A DNA stretch of 64,000 nucleotides from Streptomyces angustmyceticus (lineage in GTDB: Bacteria > Actinomycetota > Actinomycetes > Streptomycetales > Streptomycetaceae): positions 7,415,501 through 7,479,500 of the forward strand of contig NZ_CP082945.1 of the NCBI RefSeq assembly GCF_019933235.1, given 5' to 3'. The notes under the pieces are model-generated. The model saw only the letters and a list, made by a program, of their open reading frames with translations. It did not search any database and was not told where the DNA came from. The translations under genes were made by a program, and so were the position numbers. Within the stretch, counting starts at the first letter, position 1, and each line of letters opens with the position of its first letter. Below are positions 47,439 to 55,263 of this stretch, piece by piece.

Positions 47439-47978
47439 GTGACACTCTCGCCCTCGGTGCGAAAAGGGATCTGGATCGCACCCCTTCTGCTGGCGATTCT
47501 GGGTATCGGCGTGGCGGTCGTCGTGGGCATCGCGGATGCCAGCCCCACCGAGCAGACCGAACCGGCCACCTCCGGCAGCCCGCTGCTCACCGAGGTCGGC
47601 GAGCAGATCGCGCTGCCGGCGCGGACCTGGACGGCTTCCGGCACCCACACCGCACAGGGCTATACGACCGAGGCGGCCAGGACCATCAGCGTCGAGGGCA
47701 TGAAGGCCGACTGCGACAACATCAACCTCAACAAGAAACTGGCCGCCGACTTCCGCAGCGACGTGTTCGGCCCCGGCATGAAGGGCTTCTTCTACAAGTG
47801 CCAACGGGTCGGCTCGGGCACCAACAAGTACTGGTTCACCCTCAGTTCCGCGCACCGCGCCCAGATCGACAAGCTCTGCGATCCCCGCACCACGTACGCG
47901 CTCGTCCACGACGCGCAGCACCGGACTTACTGGATCGACAAGCCCTTCACCTGCACCAGCCGCGTCGGCCCGTCGTAG
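47439..47978 (+). CDS. Hypothetical membrane-anchored protein
   Basis: 179 residues from GTG 47439 (GGAG about 8 bp upstream). One transmembrane segment near residues 11-32 (IAPLLLAILGIGVAVVVGIA), then a polar linker and an extracellular part with four cysteines (ADCDN, YKCQR, KLCDP, FTCTS) that may form two disulfides. I do not recognise the family. It resembles in style the small secreted Cys-containing protein at 62058 (both have YKC and polar, Lys/Asn-rich surfaces) but no close similarity is evident. Confidence 0.6.
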   Translation: MTLSPSVRKGIWIAPLLLAILGIGVAVVVGIADASPTEQTEPATSGSPLLTEVGEQIALPARTWTASGTHTAQGYTTEAARTISVEGMKADCDNINLNKKLAADFRSDVFGPGMKGFFYKCQRVGSGTNKYWFTLSSAHRAQIDKLCDPRTTYALVHDAQHRTYWIDKPFTCTSRVGPS

Positions 47979-47999
47979 CGCGTCGCCCCGGCGCACCGC

Positions 48000-48215
48000 T
48001 CACCGGCCCCCGGATCCCCCGTCGGGCGTGAGGTACGCGCCCGGTGGCACACCGACCGCCCGCCGGAACGCCGCGACGAAGGCGCTCGGGGAGGCATAGC
48101 CGACCCGCGCGGCGACCGCCGCCACCGTGGCGCCGCCGGCCAGCAGCGGCATCGCGGCCCGGAGCCGGACGCGGGTGCGCCACTGCCCGAACGGCACCCA
48201 GCGCCCGGGCAGCGG
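48000..48215 (-). pseudogene. Truncated AraC family regulator (second HTH only)
   Basis: The minus frame reads GRWVPFGQWRTRVRLRAAM, then VAARVGYASPSAFVAAFRRAVG and a PGAYL end: the second helix-turn-helix and C-terminus of an AraC-type regulator. No ligand domain or first HTH lies upstream, where the next gene ends at 48238. About 70 codons remain, so this is a broken gene. No start codon with a ribosome site is present. Confidence 0.7.
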
Positions 48216-48237
48216 AGTGCCCCCGCCCCCGGCGTCG

Positions 48238-49395
48238 TCAGGCGATGGCGGCCTCGTGGACCGCCTTCGACAGGCGGGCGTTTTCCGGGGCGGCGCCGCC
48301 CGGGAAGGCGAAGCGGCGGCGGGTGTAGCCGTAGGCGAGGCCCGAGCGGGGGTCGCCGAAGGCGAGGGAGCCGGCGGCGCCGCTGTGGCCGAAGGTGTTC
48401 GCGGCGAGGGCGGGGAACAGCACGCTGACGGCCTCGAAGCCCAGGGCGAAGGTGCTCGGGTTGTGGAAGACCAGGTCGGTGCCGGCCGAATGGATGCGGG
48501 AGAACTCGGCGGTCGTCTCGGGCTTGAGCAAAGCGCCCAGGCCGTGGAACGCGCCGATGGCCGCGGCGTACATCCCGGCGATGCCGCGCGCGTTGCCCAC
48601 ACCGCCGACCGAGGCCGGGCTCTTGGCCAGCGAGGCGTCGGAGTTGACGAACGCGGTCAGGTCGAAGGCGGGGTCGGCGCTGCGATTGAAGGCGATGCCG
48701 ACGAGGCTGTGGCGGCCGCCCGCGTTCGCGGTCAGCTCGGCGAGCTGCTCGGGTGTCGGCAGCATCGGCAGCACGTCGCGGTGCCGGGCCCGCTCGGACT
48801 CGGGAAGCCCCAGGAAGAAGTCGAGGGCGTACGGTGCGCGGACCCGCTCCTCGTAGATCTCCTGGATGGAGCGGCCGGTGGTCCGCCGTACGACCTCCCC
48901 GGTGAGCGCGCCGATCACCAGGGCGTGATAGCCGTGGCCGACGCCCGGCTGCCAGAACGGCCGCTGCCCGGCGAGCCGTTCGGCGATCACGCGGTCGTCG
49001 GCGAGTTCCTCCGAGGTGAAGCCGTCGTCCGCGCCGATGACGCCGGAGCGGTGCGCGAGCAGCTCGCGCAGGGTCAGCGCGCCCTTGCCCTCGGCGGCGA
49101 ACTCGGGCCAGTAGTCGGCGACCCTGCGGTCGAGCTCCAGGACACCGTCCTGCACGAGCAGCGCGACCACCAGGTGCGCGGCGCCCTTGGTGGTGGAGAA
49201 GACTCCGGTCAGCGAGTCCCCGGTGACGTCTCCCGCCCACAGGTCCACCACCAGCTCGCCGTCCTTGTACGCGGCGAGCTGCGCGCCCGGGTCGTGCTCC
49301 TCCTCCGCGACGAACGCGGCGAACTCCTCGCGCACGCCCTCGTAGCCCTCGGCGACGGTGCCGTGGACGGTGGTGCCGGCCGTGTCGTTCGACAT
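48238..49395 (-). CDS. Serine hydrolase, beta-lactamase / class C esterase family
   Basis: 385 residues. SxxK motif in GVFSTTKGAA, GYHALVIG in the second motif position and FGHSGAAGSLAFGD in the third. No signal peptide, so likely a cytoplasmic esterase of the EstB/LACTB group. Shares the PGxxxGYHxxxxGxLxGEVVRRxTG layout with the enzyme at 44873, so the two are paralogues 2 kb apart. GAGGGGAAA precedes the ATG at 49395. The AraC remnant lies just downstream on the same strand, perhaps a former regulator. Confidence 0.88.
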   Translation of the reverse strand: MSNDTAGTTVHGTVAEGYEGVREEFAAFVAEEEHDPGAQLAAYKDGELVVDLWAGDVTGDSLTGVFSTTKGAAHLVVALLVQDGVLELDRRVADYWPEFAAEGKGALTLRELLAHRSGVIGADDGFTSEELADDRVIAERLAGQRPFWQPGVGHGYHALVIGALTGEVVRRTTGRSIQEIYEERVRAPYALDFFLGLPESERARHRDVLPMLPTPEQLAELTANAGGRHSLVGIAFNRSADPAFDLTAFVNSDASLAKSPASVGGVGNARGIAGMYAAAIGAFHGLGALLKPETTAEFSRIHSAGTDLVFHNPSTFALGFEAVSVLFPALAANTFGHSGAAGSLAFGDPRSGLAYGYTRRRFAFPGGAAPENARLSKAVHEAAIA

Positions 49396-49572
49396 GTGTT
49401 TCCCCTCGTGTCCCACTCATCGGTGCCGTGCGTCGGCGCGCTGCCTACGGAAGAGACCAACCGGCGGCCGGGGCCGGTCATTCCCGCCGTACGGAAGATC
49501 CGGAGCCGCCTGGTGCCAGGGGGAGGAGGAAGAGGAGAAGGCCAGGGGAGAGACACGTGCAAGACTGCTGTG

Positions 49573-50241
49573 ATGACTGTGCACCTCATCTCCGTCATAG
49601 GAAGCAGCCCAGGTGTCGGGAAGTCCACCCTGTGCCGTGCGGTGGCCGGTTTCCTCGCCGAGGACGGCGCATCGGTCGACCATTTCGAGGAGGCCGACAT
49701 CCTCACCCGGCCGGCTTTCCGGCCCGTGGCGGAGGAGTTCGCCGAAGGAGCTTCCGGCGTCCGGCCCGCGACCCTGGTCGACTGCACTCGCACCTACATC
49801 GCGGAGTCGCTGGCGGCGGGCAGGGACTACCTGGTGACGGACGCCCTGGTGCCGTTCCTCCCGTCGCTGGTGGCCTGGGGCCACGACGAGGCGGCACTCG
49901 TCCACGTCATGGCAGAGCTGACCCGTGCCGTGGAGCCGGCCCGGGTCACCGTGGTGTATGTCCACGACGACCCGGAGACGGCGCTGCGGCGCGCTGTCGA
50001 GCGGGAGGGTGCCGCCTGGGCGGACTGGTACGTGCGGAAGCTCGCTGGTTCCCCCGGCACCCAGGCCGTTCATGACCTCGCGTCGGCCGCCGCACATCTC
50101 CGATCCGAGGCCGACCTGACCCGCCGCCTCCTCGCGCGGACCCCGTGGGACGTACTGACCGTGGACGTAGGAAAGCTCGATGCTCAGGAGGCGTACGCCT
50201 ATGCCCGCCGTCACCTGACGGACGCACGGGAATGGTCCTAG
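49573..50241 (+). CDS. P-loop NTPase / kinase-like protein
   Basis: 222 residues. Walker A is GSSPGVGKST (residues 10-19) right after the first strand; later strands read YLVTDALVPFLPSL and VTVVYVHDDPE. The size and single P-loop domain resemble small-molecule or nucleoside kinases, but no substrate motif is recognised. ATG 49573 has no clear ribosome site. The stop TAG (50239-50241) lies inside the CCTAGG target site of the IS481 element: the insertion happened exactly at the stop and left the protein unchanged. Confidence 0.8.
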   Translation: MTVHLISVIGSSPGVGKSTLCRAVAGFLAEDGASVDHFEEADILTRPAFRPVAEEFAEGASGVRPATLVDCTRTYIAESLAAGRDYLVTDALVPFLPSLVAWGHDEAALVHVMAELTRAVEPARVTVVYVHDDPETALRRAVEREGAAWADWYVRKLAGSPGTQAVHDLASAAAHLRSEADLTRRLLARTPWDVLTVDVGKLDAQEAYAYARRHLTDAREWS

Positions 50242-50242
50242 G
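50237..50242. repeat. Target site duplication, left copy (CCTAGG)
   Basis: CCTAGG directly outside the left inverted repeat; the same six bases stand directly outside the right one at 52787-52792. Fits the NCTAGN target known for IS481. Confidence 0.9.
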
Positions 50243-51224
50243 TGTACTGACCGGGGACGTTAGTCAATCGTGTGAACGGCGGCTGACTGCCACACGCGGT
50301 GTGCGGACGGTGATGGTTGTACTGGTGGAGCCAGCCGGACAGTGCGTCTCGTCGTTCTTGCTCGCTGGTGTAGCAGCGGGCGTAGGCCCAGCCGTCGGCC
50401 ATGGTGCGGTGGAAGCGCTCGACCTTCCCGTTGGTCTGCGGACGGTAAGGGCGCGTGAACTTCGGCGTGATCGACAGCGCGTCGCACGTGTCCCGCCACA
50501 GGTTTGACCGATAGGCACCTCCGTTGTCCGAGAGCACCCTCTCGATGGTGACGCCGCGCGCGGCGAACCACTCCACCGCGCTGTGCAGCACGCTGACTGC
50601 GGTCATGGACGTCTCGTCATCGCGGACCTCGGCGTATGCGACGCGAGAGTGGTCATCGATGACGGTGTGCACAAATGCGTATCCGAGCTTCGGGTCGCCG
50701 TAGGCGTTGCGTGACTTGCCAGGAGTCGCGGAGCGGTGTTTTTCGCCTTGGCGGCGACCGACGTAGCGCCAGCCGCCGCCGTCGGGGATGTTCCCGAGCT
50801 TCTTCACGTCCACGTGCACCAGCGATCCCGCATGGTCGTGCTCATACCGGCGGACGGGCTCGCCGGACGCGCGGTCGACGTAGGCGAGTCGGTTCAGGCG
50901 GGCCGATCGCAGGATTCGGTGCACTGTCGACGGGGCGATGTTGAGTCTCGCAGCGAGCTGGACCGGCCCTTCCCGCAGACGTAGTCGTAGGCTGACGCAC
51001 CTCTTCGTCACGGTCTTGGGTGTCTTGGCCGGCGAGCTCCGCGGTCGTGAGGATCGGTCCTGCATGGACTCGTCTGCGAGGTAGCGGTCGAGCCAGCGCT
51101 TCACGGTCGGCCAGGACACCTGGAACCGGGCCGCGACTTCGCTGATGGGCCAGCCGTCGTCAGCGACGAGTCGAGCGACTTTCAGACGGTGGCGCGGTGT
51201 GAGGGCCGCGTTCGTATGGGACAT
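50238..51224 (-). CDS. IS481 family transposase
   Basis: 328 residues. N-terminal helix-turn-helix (VARLVADDGWPISEVAARF and SWPTVKRWLDRYL), then a DDE integrase core: first Asp in HVDVKKLG, second in SDNGG, Glu in NGKVERFHRT. It ends in NVPGQYT encoded by the left inverted repeat, and its stop TAG is supplied by the CCTAGG target site rather than by the element. AGGAGC lies about 8 bp before the ATG at 51224. Full-length and apparently intact, so possibly still active. Confidence 0.95.
   Translation of the reverse strand: MSHTNAALTPRHRLKVARLVADDGWPISEVAARFQVSWPTVKRWLDRYLADESMQDRSSRPRSSPAKTPKTVTKRCVSLRLRLREGPVQLAARLNIAPSTVHRILRSARLNRLAYVDRASGEPVRRYEHDHAGSLVHVDVKKLGNIPDGGGWRYVGRRQGEKHRSATPGKSRNAYGDPKLGYAFVHTVIDDHSRVAYAEVRDDETSMTAVSVLHSAVEWFAARGVTIERVLSDNGGAYRSNLWRDTCDALSITPKFTRPYRPQTNGKVERFHRTMADGWAYARCYTSEQERRDALSGWLHQYNHHRPHTACGSQPPFTRLTNVPGQYT
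50243..50261 (+). repeat. Left terminal inverted repeat of the IS481 element
   Basis: TGTACTGACCGGGGACGTT; matches the right repeat at 18 of 19 positions. It also encodes the last residues of the transposase on the other strand. Confidence 0.9.
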
Positions 51225-51245
51225 TTCTGAGCTCCTGGACAGGCC

Positions 51246-51278
51246 GAAGGGCCGGCCATGGTGTGTGGCCGGCCCTTC
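51246..51278 (-). terminator. Terminator between passenger gene and transposase
   Basis: Perfect 12-bp stem GAAGGGCCGGCC / GGCCGGCCCTTC with a 9-nt loop, between the VOC gene (ends 51312) and the transposase start (51224), both on the minus strand. It should isolate the transposase from passenger transcription. Confidence 0.8.
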
Positions 51279-51311
51279 AGCTTGGAGACATGTGGGTAGG
51301 GATTGTGCGGC

Positions 51312-51677
51312 TCAGTCGACTGGGGAGACTCGGATGAGGTTGCCGTCGGGGTCTGTGATCACGAACGTGCGGCCGAAGACAGCAGCGTGCGGCTCCTGCA
51401 CGACGTGGACTCCCTTCGAGGCCCAACTCGTGAAGATCTCGTCGATCGCCTCCGGTGGCCCCGGCACCATGAGTCCGATCTCGGTCGTACGAGGGGTGCT
51501 CGGGACCGCGTGCTCGCTGTAGCCCGTCCACAGCGCGAACAGGACACCGGGGGCAGCTTCGAAAGCTACGTAGTGGGGACTGGTGAAGGTCGGTTCGATC
51601 TCGAACAGGTCACTGTAGAAGGCGGTGGCGGCCTCGGTGTCGCGGACGCCGATCAGGAACAGGTTCGGTGTGGGCAT
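51312..51677 (-). CDS. VOC superfamily (glyoxalase-like) protein, transposon passenger
   Basis: 121 residues, a two-module vicinal oxygen chelate fold: FLIGVRDTEAATAFYSDLFEIEP opens the first beta-alpha-beta unit and FGRTFVITDPDGNLIRVSP closes the second with the typical DPDGN motif. Members act as dioxygenases, isomerases or drug-binding resistance proteins (as bleomycin or fosfomycin resistance proteins do); the specific role is unknown. GAGGAG is 6 bp before the ATG at 51677. Divergent from the WYL regulator with a 96-bp gap, a common pair in actinobacteria; both lie inside the IS481 element. Confidence 0.88.
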   Translation of the reverse strand: MPTPNLFLIGVRDTEAATAFYSDLFEIEPTFTSPHYVAFEAAPGVLFALWTGYSEHAVPSTPRTTEIGLMVPGPPEAIDEIFTSWASKGVHVVQEPHAAVFGRTFVITDPDGNLIRVSPVD

Positions 51678-51773
51678 GGAGCGCTCCTCAATTCGTTGAT
51701 TACTCGGTACAGCACCCAGTGGATCGCCCCATCGCGACAGAACCTGTCATCTTTTCTGAGAACATGGGTCAGC

Positions 51774-52739
51774 ATGAAGGCTTCAAGGCTCTTGCATCTC
51801 CTGTTGCTCCTGCAGACCCGCCAGCGGCTCACTACGACGGAGCTCGCCGCGCGTCTTGAGGTGTCCCGGCGTACTGTGCTGCGGGATGTCGAGGCGCTCT
51901 CGACAGCGGGTGTGCCCGTCTATGCCGAACGCGGGCGTAACGGCGGGATCGTCCTGCTCCCCAGCGCACGGCTCAACGCATCCCATCTGGAACCACCAGA
52001 GCTGGAGGCCCTCTCCGTAGCTGGCTTGGACAGCGCACAACGTGAGCGAATGGGCCTGTCTGCGGTGTGGGAGTCGGCGGAGCGCAAGATCGCCGCTCGC
52101 CAGGCTGCAGCACCTGAGTCGCCGAGCCCGCTGCGGCTGGCGGACCTGGTGCTTGTCGACAGCGCCGCGTGGTTTGCTGCCCCCGAGGCAGCGGTCGATG
52201 TATCGGATCTGGCCTCGGCCCTGCGACACTGTCGACGCCTTCGAATCCAGTACCGGCGCAGCGCCGAGAGCCATGCTTCGACACGGGTGGTTGACCCGTA
52301 CGGGATCGTGGCGAAATCAGGTCGCTGGTATCTCGTCGCCGATGACCAGGGGGACAGCCGGCTGCTCGCTCTGGAACGACTTTCGGCCTTCGAACAACTC
52401 GACGCGCCAGCCGTACTCCAAGCAGACGAAAGCCTCCGCACCAGATGGGCCGCGTTGAAGAAACGCACCGAGGGGCAAGATCGTGTGAGCGTGACCATCC
52501 GCCTGCCGGAAAATGGCCTCGATCTGGCGCGACGCATCCTCGGCACCCGCATCCACCATGTCTCCGCCCCGGAAATCGGCTCGCGCGTCGTCATCGTGCG
52601 CTACCCCGAGATCGAGTCGGTGCGTCAGCTCCTCCAGTTCGGCGACCACATCGAGGTGCTCGCCCCAGAGGCGGCCCGCACACGCATCAGTCAGCTCGCC
52701 AGGGACCTGGCTGACAGACACTCAACCCCCGCAGCCTGA
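51774..52739 (+). CDS. WYL-domain transcriptional regulator (YafY type), transposon passenger
   Basis: 321 residues. N-terminal winged helix (LLLLLQTRQRLTTTELAARL, EVSRRTVLRDVEALSTAGVP) and a GRNGGIVLL wing, then a WYL ligand-binding domain with RIQYRR, VVDPYGIVAKSGRWYLVA and a C-terminal subdomain. WYL regulators sense nucleotides or other small molecules. It is divergent from the VOC gene and probably controls it through the shared 96-bp region. It stops 28 bp before the right inverted repeat, so it is within the mobile unit. Confidence 0.9.
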   Translation: MKASRLLHLLLLLQTRQRLTTTELAARLEVSRRTVLRDVEALSTAGVPVYAERGRNGGIVLLPSARLNASHLEPPELEALSVAGLDSAQRERMGLSAVWESAERKIAARQAAAPESPSPLRLADLVLVDSAAWFAAPEAAVDVSDLASALRHCRRLRIQYRRSAESHASTRVVDPYGIVAKSGRWYLVADDQGDSRLLALERLSAFEQLDAPAVLQADESLRTRWAALKKRTEGQDRVSVTIRLPENGLDLARRILGTRIHHVSAPEIGSRVVIVRYPEIESVRQLLQFGDHIEVLAPEAARTRISQLARDLADRHSTPAA

Positions 52740-52767
52740 TTGCCGATCAGAACTCCTGCTCTCAATC

Positions 52768-52786
52768 AACGTCTCCGGTCAGTACA
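52768..52786 (-). repeat. Right terminal inverted repeat of the IS481 element
   Basis: Inverse of TGTACTGACCGGAGACGTT; one mismatch to the left repeat. A short plus-strand frame ends here as NVSGQYT plus TAG, mirroring the transposase end. Confidence 0.9.
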
Positions 52787-52792
52787 CCTAGG
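52787..52792. repeat. Target site duplication, right copy (CCTAGG)
   Basis: Second copy of the six-base target, directly outside the right inverted repeat. Confidence 0.9.
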
Positions 52793-53057
52793 CGCGTGGG
52801 TGTACTTGGTCATCCGCAGCCGCGGGAGCGTAGCCGGAGGCGTCGCGCACTCCCGGGGAAATGGCGCGATCCGGCATGGGTGAAGCCCCACCGGCCGGCG
52901 CGGAGGGAAGATACGGCACACCACGTACGACTCCAGGACCATTTGCCCGGCGGTCCGTCCGCCCACGGTTGGACACACTGTGACCCATGGGAGGGATTCG
53001 TCCCAACTGCCTTGTGCGCAAGGGTGAGTGCGTCCCACACGTACTGACCCGAAGGGC

Positions 53058-54650
53058 ATGACTTACGTGCGAAGCAGACGAATAGCCCCCGTTCTGGCGG
53101 TGAGTGCGCTCGCGGCACTGGTTCCGGCGGTCACGCCGGCGACCGCCTCCGCCGCGGCGCGCTCGTTACCGCGGTACGCCCAGCAGAAGCCCGCCTGGCA
53201 CCGCTGCGGCAGCGCCACCCCGGCCGCCTTCCAATGCGCCACTCTCAAGGTTCCGCTGGACTACAGCCGCCCGGACGGCAAGAAGATCGACCTCGCGATA
53301 TCGCGCATCAAGGCGAGCAGCACCGCCGAGCGCCGAGGCGTGCTGCTGCTCAACCCCGGCGGGCCGGGCGGGTCGGGACTCGACCTGCCGGTGTCGATGG
53401 GGGCCGAGATCCCCAAGTCCGTGACGAAGAAGTACGACCTCATCGGCTTTGACCCGCGGGGCGTCGGCGAGAGCTCGCCGGTCGGCTGCGGGCTGACCGC
53501 CGAGGAGGAGAACTGGCAGCGCCCCTACAAGGCCGCGACGTACGCCAAGGACGTCAAGTGGGCCCGGACCGTGGCCCGGAAGTGCGACGCCAAGCAGGGC
53601 GACACGCTGCGCCACATCACCACCCGCAACACCGCCCGCGACATGGACGCGATCCGCGCCGCGCTGGGCGAGAAGAAGATCTCCTACCTCGGGTACTCGT
53701 ACGGCACCTACCTCGGCGCCGTCTACACCCAGATGTTTCCGCGGCGCACCGACCGCTTAGTCCTCGACAGCGCCATCGACCCCGCGCGTGTCTGGCGCGG
53801 CATGATGCAGGTCTGGTCGGAGGGCAGCGAGCCCGCGTTCACGAGGTGGAGCAAGTGGACCGCCCAGCGGAACGCCACCTACAAGCTGGGCAGCACCCCG
53901 GACAAGGTCCGCAAGACATTCTGGGATCTGGTCGCCCGGGCGAACCGGAAGCCGATCATTTTCCACGGCACCCCGTTGAGCGGCGACGACATCCGTGCGG
54001 GCCGCGCCATGTTCTTCAGCGTGCGCGAGGCGGCCGAGACGGTCGTCGACCTGAAGAAGGCCGCGGCGGCCAAGAACCAGACCGTCACCCCGGGCACCGG
54101 CAAGCGCGAGCGGCCCGCGCCGCCGGCGTTCGGCCGGGCCGTGCCCTCGGACAACACCACCGCCGCCTTCTGGTCGGTCGTCTGCGGCGACACCCGCGCC
54201 TGGCCGCGCGACCCCGAGCAGTACCGCCGCGACGCGATCCGGGACAAGGCCAAGTACCCCCTGTACGGCGACTTCGCGTCCACCATCAAGCCGTGCGCGT
54301 TCTGGAAGAAGAACGGCAGCGAACCCGCCACCACCATCGACAACAAGGTCGGCGTCCTCACCCTGCAGAACGAGTGGGACCCCCAGACGCCCCTGTCCAG
54401 CGGCCTCGGTATGCACCGGGCCCTGAAGGGTTCGAGGATGGTCATGGTCGCCGGGGGCGTCGGACACGGCATCTACGGTTCCAAGTCGTGCGCCGACAAG
54501 ACGGCCACCGCGTACCTGACCACGGGCAGGCTCCCGGCGAAGGACGTGGTCTGCCAGGCACCGGCGCCCGCACGGGAGAGCAGCAGCGGCGTGGCACATC
54601 TGCCGCTTCCCGCGCCGCCGGGTCTGCCGGGGATGCCCGGCCGTTCTTGA
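53058..54650 (+). CDS. Secreted alpha/beta hydrolase, tripeptidyl aminopeptidase-like (S33)
   Basis: 530 residues with a Sec signal peptide (RRIAPVLAVSALAALVPA, cleavage near TASAAA). The alpha/beta-hydrolase core shows NPGGPGGSG for the oxyanion loop, DPRGVGESS, the nucleophile in LGYSYGTYLG, the acid in NEWDPQTP and the His in GGVGHGIYG. This layout matches the Streptomyces tripeptidyl aminopeptidase / Slp family, which removes short peptides from secreted proteins. GAAGGG is just upstream of ATG 53058. The C-terminal ~25 residues are Pro/Gly-rich. Confidence 0.92.
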   Translation: MTYVRSRRIAPVLAVSALAALVPAVTPATASAAARSLPRYAQQKPAWHRCGSATPAAFQCATLKVPLDYSRPDGKKIDLAISRIKASSTAERRGVLLLNPGGPGGSGLDLPVSMGAEIPKSVTKKYDLIGFDPRGVGESSPVGCGLTAEEENWQRPYKAATYAKDVKWARTVARKCDAKQGDTLRHITTRNTARDMDAIRAALGEKKISYLGYSYGTYLGAVYTQMFPRRTDRLVLDSAIDPARVWRGMMQVWSEGSEPAFTRWSKWTAQRNATYKLGSTPDKVRKTFWDLVARANRKPIIFHGTPLSGDDIRAGRAMFFSVREAAETVVDLKKAAAAKNQTVTPGTGKRERPAPPAFGRAVPSDNTTAAFWSVVCGDTRAWPRDPEQYRRDAIRDKAKYPLYGDFASTIKPCAFWKKNGSEPATTIDNKVGVLTLQNEWDPQTPLSSGLGMHRALKGSRMVMVAGGVGHGIYGSKSCADKTATAYLTTGRLPAKDVVCQAPAPARESSSGVAHLPLPAPPGLPGMPGRS

Positions 54651-54736
54651 GCCGGCGATGCGCCGATGCGCCGGTTCGCCGGTTCGGTGACTTGGTGAGC
54701 CGTCGCCCCACAGGAAGCATTGAGGCGAGTTGAGGT

Positions 54737-54774
54737 GACGTGGGGCTGCTGCCGAGCGGGGCGGGCCCCACGTC
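54737..54774. terminator. Stem-loop between convergent genes
   Basis: 10-bp stem GACGTGGGGC / GCCCCACGTC with an 18-nt loop, between the peptidase (ends 54650) and the convergent VOC gene (ends 54796). Confidence 0.6.
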
Positions 54775-54795
54775 GCGTCGGCTCTGGTGGCCCGG

Positions 54796-55263
54796 CTATC
54801 CGGCACTGTCGTCGGTGCGGGCGTAGATGCCCTTGAGCATGCCGGTGGCCTGGCCGACCTCGATGAGGTGGCCGTCGGGGTCGCGCAGGTAGCAGCGGAG
54901 TTCGGCCCGCCGGTCGATGGGCGGCGTCAGGAACTCGGCGCCCTTTGCGCTCCATTGGGCGTAACAGGTCTCGATGTCGGCGACCCGCAGATTGATGAAG
55001 GCGGAGACGGTGCGCGGGTCGTCGGGCGGGACCAGTGTGATGTCCGGCTTGTCGGGGGTCGGGCCGCCGCCCGGGTTCATGATGATCCAGCTGTTGGCGA
55101 GCCGCACGATGCACGGATTCTCCGCCAGGACCACCTGCCCGCCGATCACCTCGCTGTAGAACCGGCGCGATCGCGCCACGTCGCGCACCGTCAGGAAGTG
55201 GGTCACCAGCAGCCCCTCGTCCGGGGCGGGCAGGCCGTCGTCGGGAAGACCGTCGTTGTCCAT
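54796..55263 (-). CDS. VOC superfamily (glyoxalase-like) protein
   Basis: 155 residues. THFLTVRDVARSRRFYSEVIGG is the first module and FINLRVADIETCYAQW with YLRDPDGHLIEVGQ the second; the DPDGHLIE end carries a likely metal-binding Glu. Function among VOC enzymes (lyase, dioxygenase, resistance) cannot be told. GAGAGG precedes the ATG at 55263. Not closely similar to the VOC passenger in the IS481 element. The tandem repeat array lies just upstream. Confidence 0.85.
   Translation of the reverse strand: MDNDGLPDDGLPAPDEGLLVTHFLTVRDVARSRRFYSEVIGGQVVLAENPCIVRLANSWIIMNPGGGPTPDKPDITLVPPDDPRTVSAFINLRVADIETCYAQWSAKGAEFLTPPIDRRAELRCYLRDPDGHLIEVGQATGMLKGIYARTDDSAG

Larger units (their letters stand above)
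50243..52786. mobile_element. IS481-family element with two passenger genes
   Basis: A 2,544-bp unit bounded by 19-bp inverted repeats (one mismatch) and flanked by CCTAGG on both sides. It contains an IS481-type transposase, a VOC/glyoxalase-like gene and a divergent WYL regulator. Ordinary IS481 members are about 1 kb with only a transposase, so this is a cargo-carrying form. No inner copy of the repeat was seen between the transposase and the passengers, which argues for a single unit. The passenger region is visibly less GC-rich than its surroundings, consistent with foreign origin. The exact target duplication suggests a recent insertion. Confidence 0.88.

Noticed and set aside
44873..49395. 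Serine hydrolases as the missing NRPS thioesterase
   Set aside because: Too distant, separated by unrelated operons, and more like EstB esterases; kept only as a check.
52513..52791. Second transposase end at the right IS border
   Set aside because: Only the inverted repeat itself is shared (NVSGQYT); no DDE domain upstream. The frame overlaps the WYL gene.
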